Assembly: GCF_017161325.1 (NCBI RefSeq) | Contig: NZ_CP045670.1 | Location: 2,783,367-2,847,366 of the forward strand | DNA: 64,000 nucleotides | Direction of reading: 5' to 3' | Source: Treponema pedis | Lineage (GTDB): Bacteria > Spirochaetota > Spirochaetia > Treponematales > Treponemataceae | Shown here: piece by piece, positions 54,572 through 63,089 of the stretch | How positions within the stretch are numbered: the first letter of the stretch is position 1 | Layout: each line of letters starts with the position of its first letter | Translations under genes and position numbers: made by a program | Notes under the pieces: model-generated | Told to the model about the DNA's origin: nothing | The model's database searches: none | The model's input: the letters and a program-made list of their open reading frames with translations, nothing else

Positions 54572-55092
54572 ATGCCTTTATTACAAGTAATAGCCTGTCT
54601 TGAAGACGTTCATAGGAAAATTTCATACCGTTGTAAAAGGTAAAAATAGGACTACGGCCTAATAAGCTGTAGGTTTACTTGAAAAGGGCTTAAATCAACA
54701 AAAAGCAAATACCGAAAGACGTAAACGATTGGTGAAAAACTTAAAAAGAGGAAAAACGGGTAAATTTAAAAATGTATATAATCAAGCTTCTTGAATTATT
54801 GCACACGATTTATTTATAGCCGAAATTACAAATATTTTATGGAAATATTATAAGGCGGGAGTACTAACCGATATGGACTGTATTCAATAAGTTCAAGATG
54901 AAATCGATATGATTGATGACTTTATCGGTGTTAGAGAATTACGGAAAAAATCTTTAGCGGAAGGAATTAAAAATAATAATTCGATTTATAATATGTATTA
55001 TGCCGTATTGGACAAGAAGAAATAATGCGGCTTTAATCACAAATGACGGATATTTGTTCGGAATCTGTGAAAAATTATCTATAGCAATTTGA
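54572..55092 (+). pseudogene. Degraded vapBC-type toxin-antitoxin pair (ribbon-helix-helix antitoxin and PIN toxin)
   Basis: Translation in all three frames gives a continuous trail. MPLLQVIACLEDVHRKISYRCK at 54572 is an RHH antitoxin start. After a frameshift come KNRTTA, two stops where QQ would be expected, and a lysine-rich end GKFKNVYNQAS. The reading then passes with no gap into PIN-domain sequence (AHDLFIAEITNILWKYYKAG, SLAEGIKNNNSIYNMYY) and, after another frameshift, RRNNAALITNDGYL up to a TGA at 55090. Stops at CIQ* and AS* lie between. The N-terminal toxin part with its first catalytic Asp is missing, so a deletion has fused the two genes. It is inactive as it stands. The rest of the 54403-54525 gap shows nothing. 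Confidence 0.75.
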
Positions 55093-55199
55093 GCAATTTG
55101 TAACTGAAAAAAGATATTTAATTCCGCGGTTTAACGCCGATAATGTTTCGCAATAATCGGATTAAAACGGATAAATTTTTAAATTTTAAGGAAAAGCAA

Positions 55200-55859
55200 A
55201 TGAAAAAATTGAAGATATTTTTACATCATCAAAATTTAAGAAGGCGAGCTGCCGGTATTGCAGGAGGAATAGAAATAGCCCTTTCTTTTGCAATGCTTGT
55301 AGGTATTCTGCTTCTTTCAATTCAAATCTTTTTCGATTTAAAAGATATGGTAATTGCAGCCGTAGAAAAAAAGACAATGCCGCAGTTTTCCGATTTTTTA
55401 TCCATGATTTTCTCCCTCGTAATAGGGCTGGAATTCGTAAAAATGTTAATAAAACAAACTCTTAGCAGCGCCATTGAGGTTGTTCTGTTTACTCTTGCAA
55501 GAAAAATCATAGCCGACCACGGAAGTATGATAGACGCTCTTTTAGGCGTTGCGGCAATTGCCGTTCTTTTTGCAATAAAGAAATTTTTAATTCAAAATAC
55601 CGAATATACGGGCGAAGAAGAATGCGATTACATCGTAAACGGAGGAACCAGTATTCGTGAGGTAAATCACCGTTTGGATTCCGATTTTGATGAAGCCTAC
55701 GGAAACACGGTTGCAGGCTACTTATTCAACTATTTAAAACGCGAAGGCAAAACCCCGCACTTCGGTTTGGAAACGGAGATAGGCGAATATAAATTTATAA
55801 TACACGAAATGGATAATGACCTTATCCGCTACATAAAAATCGTACCAATTCAGCATTAG
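55200..55859 (+). CDS. PsiE-like membrane protein with C-terminal transporter-associated domain
   Basis: 219 residues from the ATG at 55200, behind AAGGAA; an earlier start in the same frame would add 19 residues with no ribosome site. Three or four transmembrane helices (about 25-125 of the mature numbering) resemble the PsiE family, and the C-terminal 80 residues (REVNHRLDSDFDEAYGNTVAGYLFNYL) match the CorC/HlyC-type transporter-associated domain. The combination is recurrent in bacteria but its function is not established. It lies between the decayed TA locus and the sirtuin gene. Confidence 0.78.
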   Translation: MKKLKIFLHHQNLRRRAAGIAGGIEIALSFAMLVGILLLSIQIFFDLKDMVIAAVEKKTMPQFSDFLSMIFSLVIGLEFVKMLIKQTLSSAIEVVLFTLARKIIADHGSMIDALLGVAAIAVLFAIKKFLIQNTEYTGEEECDYIVNGGTSIREVNHRLDSDFDEAYGNTVAGYLFNYLKREGKTPHFGLETEIGEYKFIIHEMDNDLIRYIKIVPIQH

Positions 55860-55898
55860 CAATGGAGCTTTTAAAAGACCTTTCATAAGGGGGAAAAT

Positions 55899-56657
55899 AT
55901 GAAAGATGAAGAAAAATACGAACAACTTTTTTCGATGATTGTAAATGCAAAACATTTTGTAGCATTTACGGGAGCCGGAATAAGTACCCTTGCAGGTATA
56001 AAGGATTTCCGCGGAAAAGACGGGTTATATAAACAGCCCGATACCGAAAAAATGTTCGACATTGACGTATTTTTCCGAGACCCTTCCGTTTATTACAGCA
56101 TGGCAAAGGAGTTTATCTACGGGCTTGATGAAAAAAAGCCTGCGGTAGTCCATACCGTTCTTGCGGAGCTGGAAAAATCAGGTTTTTTAAAATGCGTTAT
56201 TACCCAAAATATAGATTTACTTCACCAAAAGGCGGGAAGTAAAAATGTTTTGGAAATTCACGGCTCTCCTTCCGTTCATTATTGCATTAACTGCAATTAT
56301 ACCGAAACCTTTGAAGAGGTTTCAAAAATTGCAAAAACCGGCGCCGTACCCGAATGCCCTCACTGCAAAAGCCAATTAAAACCTGCAATAACTTTTTTCG
56401 GAGAAGCTCTGCCGCGCGCAGCTCTTTTTAATGCCGAAGCGGAGTGTTCAAAGGCCGATTTTTTGCTTATATTGGGAACGAGTCTTCAAGTTTATCCTGC
56501 CGCAGCCCTGCCCGCTTATACTATAAGAAACGGCGGAAAAATTGCCGTAGTAAATAATCAACCTACACAGTTCGACTCCTATGCCGAAATCTTACTTGAA
56601 GACTTGGGCGAAACATTCGAAAAACTTGAGGAAAGGTTAAGAAAGCAAAAGCTATGA
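55899..56657 (+). CDS. NAD-dependent protein deacylase, SIR2 family
   Basis: 252 residues. The Rossmann core has [20 protein letters not shown] near residues 25-45, [12 protein letters not shown], the catalytic His in EIHGSPS, a zinc module with CxNC (CINC) and CPHC, and the final [10 protein letters not shown]. It removes acyl groups from lysines using NAD. It may be a bacterial CobB-type sirtuin, but the gene symbol is not claimed. A GGGGGAAAAT leader precedes the ATG. It is convergent with the HigA-like gene, with a 6-bp overlap. Confidence 0.92.
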   Translation: MKDEEKYEQLFSMIVNAKHFVAFTGAGISTLAGIKDFRGKDGLYKQPDTEKMFDIDVFFRDPSVYYSMAKEFIYGLDEKKPAVVHTVLAELEKSGFLKCVITQNIDLLHQKAGSKNVLEIHGSPSVHYCINCNYTETFEEVSKIAKTGAVPECPHCKSQLKPAITFFGEALPRAALFNAEAECSKADFLLILGTSLQVYPAAALPAYTIRNGGKIAVVNNQPTQFDSYAEILLEDLGETFEKLEERLRKQKL

Positions 56658-56960
56658 TTGAAATGCAATATGCTTAATAGGCTGCAAAGCTTCTATTTCT
56701 TTAGAGTGTTTTCCGACAGCAATATCAATATCATATTTATTTTGAATATTAAGCCAAAAAGCCGCGCTCGTATCAAAAACTTTTGCCAATCTCAACGCAG
56801 TATCTACGGAAATTCCTCTCTTTTTCTTTATAATCTGACCTATACGAGTTTGAGACATACCGGTATACTGTGCAAGTTTATAAACAGTTATATTAAGAGG
56901 TTCCATAAATTCCTGCAATAAAACATCTCCCGCATGTACGGGTTTAAGTTTATATTTCAT
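56652..56960 (-). CDS. higA: HigA-family antitoxin
   Basis: 102 residues. A helix-turn-helix of the HigA/XRE type ([29 protein letters not shown]) starts near residue 20, and the HigA-typical [21 protein letters not shown] follows. I take the ATG at 56958-56960, with GGGAG five bases upstream. It would neutralise the HigB-like protein encoded upstream and repress the operon. The gene order toxin-antitoxin fits higBA, but the 171-bp gap between them is unusually large and holds a hairpin. Confidence 0.9.
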   Translation of the reverse strand: MKYKLKPVHAGDVLLQEFMEPLNITVYKLAQYTGMSQTRIGQIIKKKRGISVDTALRLAKVFDTSAAFWLNIQNKYDIDIAVGKHSKEIEALQPIKHIAFQS

Positions 56961-57068
56961 AAAAACTCCCATAAAAACCTTTTTTAAGTAGTATCAATTC
57001 TTACAAAAAGTTTTCAAACACTTTTGTAAACCCGAGTTAAAAAAGCATATACAATATACAATATTTGC

Positions 57069-57090
57069 CTTAGGGCAAATTCCAAGATAA
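57069..57090. repeat. H3-like hairpin in the higB-higA gap
   Basis: ATTTGCC paired with GGGCAAAT around a TTA loop, resembling the H3 unit of the repeat at 33504. It lies between toxin and antitoxin genes. Confidence 0.5.
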
Positions 57091-57131
57091 ATAAAGATGC
57101 TATATTTTACCTAGCCGATTATCATGACTCC

Positions 57132-57419
57132 TTAATGATAATCTACTATATCGACAATAATAACATTTCCATTATTCCAAATAAAACATATTCTCCATTG
57201 GTTATTTATCCTTATACTGTGTTGCCCCCTTCTATTTCCTTTTAGAGCTTCAAGCATATTTGACGGCGGATTTTCCAAGTCTTTCAACGTAATAGCAGAA
57301 TCTATCATTATAAGTTTTACACGCGCCCGTTGTTGTATTTTAGGCGGTAACTTTTTTGCCAGTTGCATATTCCATATTTTTAAGGCCTCTTTATCTTTCC
57401 ACCGAACTATCACAACCAT
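57132..57419 (-). CDS. higB: HigB/RelE-family toxin
   Basis: 95 residues. The RelE-fold features are present: KLPPKIQQRARVKLIMIDSA, then the LKGNRRGQHSIRINNQWRICFIW region with the basic and aromatic residues of mRNA-interfering toxins, and a C-terminal IVDIVDYH. The first residues look atypical. The minus-10 (57420-57425) directly abuts the ATG, so translation may be leaderless, or start at a GTG two codons later. Confidence 0.85.
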   Translation of the reverse strand: MVVIVRWKDKEALKIWNMQLAKKLPPKIQQRARVKLIMIDSAITLKDLENPPSNMLEALKGNRRGQHSIRINNQWRICFIWNNGNVIIVDIVDYH

Positions 57420-57448
57420 ATACTAACCGATATGGTAAGTATTGTCAA
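57420..57448 (-). promoter_or_regulatory. higBA promoter with palindromic operator
   Basis: On the minus strand TTGACA (plus 57443-57448), 17-bp spacer and TAGTAT (plus 57420-57425). An inverted repeat ACTTACC-n5-GGTTAGT spans the spacer and the minus-10, as expected for HigA autorepression. Confidence 0.6.
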
Positions 57449-57460
57449 GAATTTTAATTT

Positions 57461-58432
57461 TTATAAAAAAATGCAAGGCAAAGCATATAATAAAACCGAT
57501 AAGATTTCGGAAACATACATCAATTTAACGGTTTTTAAAATATCGTTTTTTTCTATTTGTTTAAGAGCGTCTCCTATATACGGTTTTTCCTCCAAAAAGC
57601 CGTCATAGTAATTGGGTCCCGCCAAGCGTATTCCCAGTAAACCTGCGGCGACGCTTTCAGGGTGAGCGGCATTAGGGCTTGCGTGTTTAAGGCGGTCCCT
57701 CCGCCAAATTTTAAAGCCGTTTTTTAAATTAAACTCCGATTTAAAACATAAGCAGGCGCTTATAAGCATAAGCAAAGCACAAAGACGGGCGGGAATATAA
57801 TTTGCAGCATCGTCCAGTTTTGCAGGAAAAAAGCCTAAATCGGAATACTTTTCATTTTTGTATCCCAACATAGAATCCATTGTGTTTATCGCCTTATAAG
57901 CCATACCGCCGGCCGCGCCGAAAAGCATTATAAAAAAAATAGGAGCTATTACTCCGTCTCCGGAATTTTCCGCAACGGTTTCTACACAGGCCCTTATAAC
58001 TCCCTCTTCGTCCAAGTTTTCGGTATCCCTTCCTACAATATTTGAAACCTGTTTTCTCGCTTCCTTAATTCCGTTTTTAAAAGAACGGAAAACCTTTACC
58101 GCCTCTTTGTGCATACATCGGGCGGCAATACAGGTGTAACAAATTAAAACCGAAGTACAAAAATAAATAAAGCGATGAGCTCTTATTAATTCCAGCGGAA
58201 AAAATATTACACAAAAAGCCGCCGCCGTATTAAACAAACCGATAAAAAAGCCGCTCAGTCTTAACCCCTGTCCGTAAGAGCCGCATATTTTACGCGCCGC
58301 TTTTTCCTCAATCCGTATAAGTTTTCCAATCAGTTTTACGGGGTGAGGAAAGGAATAGGGGTCTCCCAAAATAAAATCGAGTAAGCATGCGAAAATCAAA
58401 ATTCCGGCATTAAGCTTATAATTAAAAAACAC
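57461..58432 (-). CDS. cbiB: Adenosylcobinamide-phosphate synthase CbiB
   Basis: 323 residues. An integral membrane protein that links the aminopropanol side chain to cobyric acid. The N-terminal LLDFILGDPYSFPHPVKLIG, the central CVETVAENSGDGVIAPIFF with the YKAINTMDSMLGYKN block, and the C-terminal SPNAAHPESVAAGLLGIRL are characteristic. The start is a GTG behind AGGAA. It stands apart from cbiE-cbiT (about 49 kb away), so the corrin genes are scattered. Confidence 0.92.
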   Translation of the reverse strand: MFFNYKLNAGILIFACLLDFILGDPYSFPHPVKLIGKLIRIEEKAARKICGSYGQGLRLSGFFIGLFNTAAAFCVIFFPLELIRAHRFIYFCTSVLICYTCIAARCMHKEAVKVFRSFKNGIKEARKQVSNIVGRDTENLDEEGVIRACVETVAENSGDGVIAPIFFIMLFGAAGGMAYKAINTMDSMLGYKNEKYSDLGFFPAKLDDAANYIPARLCALLMLISACLCFKSEFNLKNGFKIWRRDRLKHASPNAAHPESVAAGLLGIRLAGPNYYDGFLEEKPYIGDALKQIEKNDILKTVKLMYVSEILSVLLYALPCIFL

Positions 58433-58470
58433 AAGGTTCCTCGAAAGAATTTTAAAGTGCTTTTAAAAAA

Positions 58471-59787
58471 CTATATCATAGTTGTAGGCTGGCCGGTTGC
58501 ATCAAGAGCGTCCCGCCAAAGCGAGCCTTCAGGGTTTACATAATTTCTTTTCGATACGATTTGCTCTATCGGCAAATGAACGAACTTATTGTTTACCAAG
58601 CCTATCAGCATACGGGTTTTTCCGGCCATTGCCGCATGCACGGCGTTATTTCCCAGCCTCTCACAATAAATTGAATCAATCGGTGCCGTAACTGCGGAAC
58701 GGATTTGATAACTCGGGTCTATGTATTTTATATTTATGTGCATTTTAATTTTTTCAAAATATTCGGCAATTTCTTTTTTTAAAAAGGCTCCTATATCGGC
58801 AAGTTTTTTATTTCCCGAAGCGTCGGTTTCATCTTCAACTTGCATTAAATTTTGTCCCGCACCTTCGGCGGCTACAATTAAAGCATAACCTGTTTCGTTA
58901 AGCCGATTTTCAAGGTGTTTTAAAAAGCCGTTTTCACCGTGAAGCGCAAACGGAACTTCCGGAATAAGCACAAAATGAGCTTCATGGCTTGCAATTGCGG
59001 TATGAGTTGCTATAAAACCCGATTCTCGCCCCATAAGTTTTACAAGACCTATACCGTTAATTTGCGAACTTGCTTCCATATTTGCAGCCGAAACCGATTC
59101 AGTCGCCTTTGCAATTGCGGTATCGAATCCGAAAGATTTTTGAATAAATGAAAGGTCGTTATCGATTGTTTTGGGAATACCGATAACCGAAATTTTTAAC
59201 TTGCGCCGCTCTATTTCACGCGAAATTTCCAAAGCACCTTTTTGCGTACCGTCGCCGCCTATTAAAAATACCATATTTATATTCATTTGCTCTATTCCGT
59301 CTACAATTTCGGTAACCCGATTACCGCCTCCGCGGGAAGTACCTAAAAAAGAGCCTCCGGTTTTATGAATCCCGTTTACAACTTCCGGCGTCAGAGGAAT
59401 GGGAGAAAACCCGTATTCGGAAATAAAACCTTTGTAGCCGAATTTTATTCCGCTTATTCTTTTAACTCCGTATCTGGTACGTAAACAACGGACTATTGCG
59501 CGGATTACATCGTTTATTCCGGGACATATTCCGCCGCAGCTTGCTATTGCCGCATGCACATAATTGGGACTGAAATATATTTTTTGCCGCGGACCGGCTT
59601 TTTCGATTATATCGGCATTGGTAAGAGGCTCTCCCGTTTCGCCTAGACTTGCGTCTATTTTATAACGGATAAATTCCGTATCTTCAACATAATTGGCAAT
59701 GGAATCTCCGTGAATTTTCGATAAGGCGATGGGAGATTGAATTTTACATTCTCCTAAAGATGAAATTAAAAAATTCGGTTTTTGCAT
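58471..59787 (-). CDS. pfk: ATP-type 6-phosphofructokinase (group with PKTIDND)
   Basis: 438 residues. The nucleotide-binding GGDGTQKGA (not GGDD) points to ATP as donor, while [23 protein letters not shown] and GFDTAIAKA are the family signatures of the group X enzymes found in trypanosomatids and spirochaetes. This would be the intact glycolytic phosphofructokinase of the window, in contrast to the frameshifted PPi-type at 9924-11616. AGGAG precedes the ATG. No neighbour shares its strand within an operon distance except cbiB downstream (38 bp). Confidence 0.9.
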   Translation of the reverse strand: MQKPNFLISSLGECKIQSPIALSKIHGDSIANYVEDTEFIRYKIDASLGETGEPLTNADIIEKAGPRQKIYFSPNYVHAAIASCGGICPGINDVIRAIVRCLRTRYGVKRISGIKFGYKGFISEYGFSPIPLTPEVVNGIHKTGGSFLGTSRGGGNRVTEIVDGIEQMNINMVFLIGGDGTQKGALEISREIERRKLKISVIGIPKTIDNDLSFIQKSFGFDTAIAKATESVSAANMEASSQINGIGLVKLMGRESGFIATHTAIASHEAHFVLIPEVPFALHGENGFLKHLENRLNETGYALIVAAEGAGQNLMQVEDETDASGNKKLADIGAFLKKEIAEYFEKIKMHINIKYIDPSYQIRSAVTAPIDSIYCERLGNNAVHAAMAGKTRMLIGLVNNKFVHLPIEQIVSKRNYVNPEGSLWRDALDATGQPTTMI

Positions 59788-59937
59788 AAGGTCTCCTTCC
59801 CGCGTATTTTATTGCAATTGCATTTTCTTGTCAATAGAAAGTTTTTTTATCTTTAATTTTTCAAAAAAACACCGTTTTGCCCGCTTCCGGAAATTCATCT
59901 ATTGAAAAATACTCTAGAAAATATTAAAATGGAGGGT

Positions 59938-61158
59938 ATGAAAGACATAACCAAAACAATATCTGCGCTCAAAAAAGAGCTGAATGAAGTTAATTTGGAG
60001 CTTGCCGATTCTTATAAGGTTTTAGGGAATAAACTTATGCTTGACGCGGCGGACCCCGCCTCGGAAAAAAGTACTCCTTCAAAAAATGAGCTTATAAGTT
60101 GGCAAAGACTGCGAGATGAACGCTCTTTTTGTACCAACAGCATTTTGGAAATAAAAAATAACTCCGCACGGTTTGCCGAAATTGAAAAATTTAAAGCCCA
60201 AATTAAAAACGGTAAAAATTCTTCAATAAAAAAAATTGCCGAAATCAAGGGAGCCTTTTTAACAAAACTTTATAAGGACTTTTTCCCTAACTGCCCCGCT
60301 CTTTTTTCAAGCGTAACAGATAAAACACACCCCGTTGAAGCGGTAATAGATGAAGCAAATACCGCAATCGCATCTTTGGAGCAGCAAAAAGCGAAAGCAA
60401 ACTTTTTTTCGCGCTTGGGTCTTTCAGGTAAAATTACGGCACAAAAATCGAAAATAAAAAATGCCGAAAAAAGTATAACCTCAATTCTTGAAAAAAATAT
60501 AACGGATATTCAATCTTCTGAAGAGATTAAAGCCGTTATACAATCGGAAAATACCGATAAAAATTTAAAAACCGAATATGAAGAACTTACCTCTCTTTAC
60601 AATTCTTTGTCCGATTCCGACAACAGGATTAAAATGCTTGAAGAGGAAGGAGAATTTATAAATTCCAAACTTGCGGAATTGGACGCTAAAAAAAATCCTT
60701 CAAAGCGTATAAATACTATAACAAACCGCATTAAAGAGCTTGATTCCGTCATAGATTCCGTCCTGCAAAGAACGGCTCTTAATTACACAAACGCATTTTA
60801 CACCGAAGAAGGTTCTTTTATTTCAGACGTAAAAGAAGAAAATTTGGGAGTATATCACGAATATCTAAAACGGATAAGCGTAAACAGAAAACGGGCGGCA
60901 CAAATAAAATATAACATAGAATATTGTGAAACTCTTCAGGATATTAAAACCGAAGAAACAAGAATTGAAAATCTTAACCGCATTATAAAAAATTCGGAAG
61001 CGGCAATTGAAGAAGCAAACAGAAAAATTACGGACTCTAAAACCGCAATTTTAAATGCCGAAAATAAAATTACCGATTTAACGGCGGCGGCAAATGAGCT
61101 TTTTAAAAAGTTTTCAAATAAAGATGCAGCCGAAAATTGCGATGAGGAGACCTGCTGA
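59938..61158 (+). CDS. Coiled-coil protein overlapping parE
   Basis: About 406 residues from the ATG at 59938, with GGAGG close upstream (only two bases apart); a TTG at 59902 is the alternative, so the start is uncertain. The protein is nearly all alpha-helical, with long heptad-rich segments (about 1-100, 190-270, 330-400), no signal peptide and no membrane helix. It ends with TGATG, overlapping the parE start by one base, so translation should be coupled. A role as a partner or regulator of the topoisomerase is only inferred from this overlap. No family recognised. Confidence 0.7.
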   Translation: MKDITKTISALKKELNEVNLELADSYKVLGNKLMLDAADPASEKSTPSKNELISWQRLRDERSFCTNSILEIKNNSARFAEIEKFKAQIKNGKNSSIKKIAEIKGAFLTKLYKDFFPNCPALFSSVTDKTHPVEAVIDEANTAIASLEQQKAKANFFSRLGLSGKITAQKSKIKNAEKSITSILEKNITDIQSSEEIKAVIQSENTDKNLKTEYEELTSLYNSLSDSDNRIKMLEEEGEFINSKLAELDAKKNPSKRINTITNRIKELDSVIDSVLQRTALNYTNAFYTEEGSFISDVKEENLGVYHEYLKRISVNRKRAAQIKYNIEYCETLQDIKTEETRIENLNRIIKNSEAAIEEANRKITDSKTAILNAENKITDLTAAANELFKKFSNKDAAENCDEETC

Positions 61159-62987
61159 TGGCGGAAAAAAAAGCGGCTAAAAAAACGGTTTACGATGAAT
61201 CAAAAATAAAAACCCTCAGCTCGCTGGAGCATATACGCTTACGCACGGGAATGTACATAGGACGCTTGGGCGACGGTTCAAACCCGGACGACGGAATTTA
61301 TATTTTAGTAAAAGAAGTTATAGATAACTCCATAGACGAATTTATAATGGGAAACGGCTCCCGCATAGATATTCAATTGGAAAAAGATAAGGTAATAGTA
61401 CGCGATTACGGGCGGGGAATCCCTTTGGGAAAACTCGTAGAATGTGTTTCGGTTATTAACACCGGAGCAAAATACAATGATGAGGTATTTCAATTTTCGG
61501 TAGGTTTAAACGGAGTCGGAACAAAGGCGGTAAATGCTCTTTCGGAGCACTTCAGGGTAGTTGCAGTCCGTGACGGAAAATATGCGGAAGCCGTTTTTAA
61601 ACGGGGAAAACTTGCAAGCGAAAAAAAAGGTAATGCAAAGGCGGGAGTTAAAAACGGAACTCTTGTAGAATTTATTCCGGATACGGAAATTTTCGGAAAA
61701 TACAAATTCAACACGGATTTTATCGAAAAACGTATATGGAACTACGCTTATTTAAACGCAGGCCTTGTTTTAAGTTTTAACGGAAAAACCTTTAAGTCGG
61801 AAAACGGTCTTTTGGATTTATTGGAAGCAAATGTCGGCACGGATACTCTCTACGATGTCTGCCGCTATAAAGAAAAGCAATTGGAATTTGCTTTTTCGCA
61901 TACGAACAATTACGGCGAAACATATTATTCTTTTGTAAACGGGCAGTACACCTCCGACGGAGGAACCCACCTTTCCGCTTTTAAAGAAGGTTTACTTAAA
62001 GGTATAAACGAATATTTTAGAAAAAATTATAAAAGCGAAGACGTCCGTGAAGGAACCTGTGCCGCAGTTTCGGTAAAAATTCAAGCACCGGTTTTTGAAA
62101 GTCAAACAAAAAATAAGCTCGGCAATACCGAGGTACGCAGCTGGATTGTAAACGATACAAAATCCGCCGTTGTCGAATGGCTTCAAAAAAATGCCGATGC
62201 GGCTTCGAAACTTGAAAGTAAAATTATTGCAAATGAAAAACTCCGCACGGAATTAAACACGGTAAAAAAAGAAGCAAAGGCGGCGGCAAAAAAAATCGCT
62301 ATAAAAATTCCTAAATTAAAAGACTGCAAGTTTCATTTGGGTGACGGTAAATTCGGTGAAGACACAATGATTTTCGTTACGGAAGGAGATTCCGCAACGG
62401 GTGCTATGGTTTCAAGCCGCGATGTATTAACACAGGCAATTTTTTCGCTCCGCGGAAAACCTGAAAATATGTACGGAAAAAAACGGGCTCTTATTTATAA
62501 AAATGCGGAGCTTTACAATATGATGATGGCCTTGGGTATAGAAAACGATATAGAGGGTTTACGATATTCTAAAATAGTAATTGCCACCGATGCCGATAAC
62601 GACGGTTTCCATATACGTAATTTGCTTTTGACCTTCTTTTTAAGCTATTTTGAAGAGCTTGTAACTTCAGGCAGGGTTTATATTTTGGAAACGCCCCTTT
62701 TCAGAGTGCGTACAAAAAAGGAAACTTGTTATTGTTATTCCGAAAAAGAGAGAGACGATTCCGTTACCCGCTTAGGCTCTTCTTCCGAAATTACAAGATT
62801 TAAAGGTTTGGGAGAAATAAGTCCTAACGAATTCGGGCAGTTTATCGGAAAGGATATAAAACTTTTACCCGTAACGGTACAAACATTAAAAAAAGTACCG
62901 AATATTCTGGAATTTTATATGGGCAAAAACACCCCGGAGCGCAGGAAATTTATAATGAAAAATTTACTTGCCGAAATAGACGCTTAA
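61158..62987 (+). CDS. parE: Type IIA topoisomerase subunit B, ParE type
   Basis: 609 residues. A GHKL ATPase domain (EVIDNSIDEF, DYGRGIPLG, GLNGVGTKAVNA), a transducer domain with QAPVFESQTKNKL, and a Toprim domain with the catalytic VTEGDSATGAM and DADNDGFHI motifs. Shorter than a typical GyrB and close to ParE. No parC or gyrA gene follows; a terminator ends the transcript. A GAGGAG site lies inside the coiled-coil gene. Whether the partner is a ParC elsewhere or a GyrA cannot be told here. Confidence 0.9.
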   Translation: MAEKKAAKKTVYDESKIKTLSSLEHIRLRTGMYIGRLGDGSNPDDGIYILVKEVIDNSIDEFIMGNGSRIDIQLEKDKVIVRDYGRGIPLGKLVECVSVINTGAKYNDEVFQFSVGLNGVGTKAVNALSEHFRVVAVRDGKYAEAVFKRGKLASEKKGNAKAGVKNGTLVEFIPDTEIFGKYKFNTDFIEKRIWNYAYLNAGLVLSFNGKTFKSENGLLDLLEANVGTDTLYDVCRYKEKQLEFAFSHTNNYGETYYSFVNGQYTSDGGTHLSAFKEGLLKGINEYFRKNYKSEDVREGTCAAVSVKIQAPVFESQTKNKLGNTEVRSWIVNDTKSAVVEWLQKNADAASKLESKIIANEKLRTELNTVKKEAKAAAKKIAIKIPKLKDCKFHLGDGKFGEDTMIFVTEGDSATGAMVSSRDVLTQAIFSLRGKPENMYGKKRALIYKNAELYNMMMALGIENDIEGLRYSKIVIATDADNDGFHIRNLLLTFFLSYFEELVTSGRVYILETPLFRVRTKKETCYCYSEKERDDSVTRLGSSSEITRFKGLGEISPNEFGQFIGKDIKLLPVTVQTLKKVPNILEFYMGKNTPERRKFIMKNLLAEIDA

Positions 62988-63008
62988 AAAAAGACCGATA
63001 AAAAACAT

Positions 63009-63050
63009 TGCGGTTTACGGGAACCTTATGTAAACCGCATTTTAATTTTA
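63009..63050 (+). terminator. Terminator after parE
   Basis: TGCGGTTTAC at 63009-63018 pairs with GTAAACCGCA at 63030-63039, followed by T-rich sequence. Confidence 0.75.
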
Positions 63051-63089
63051 ATCCGTTGTAAAAGGTAAAGAATCTTAAAAGCATAACTT

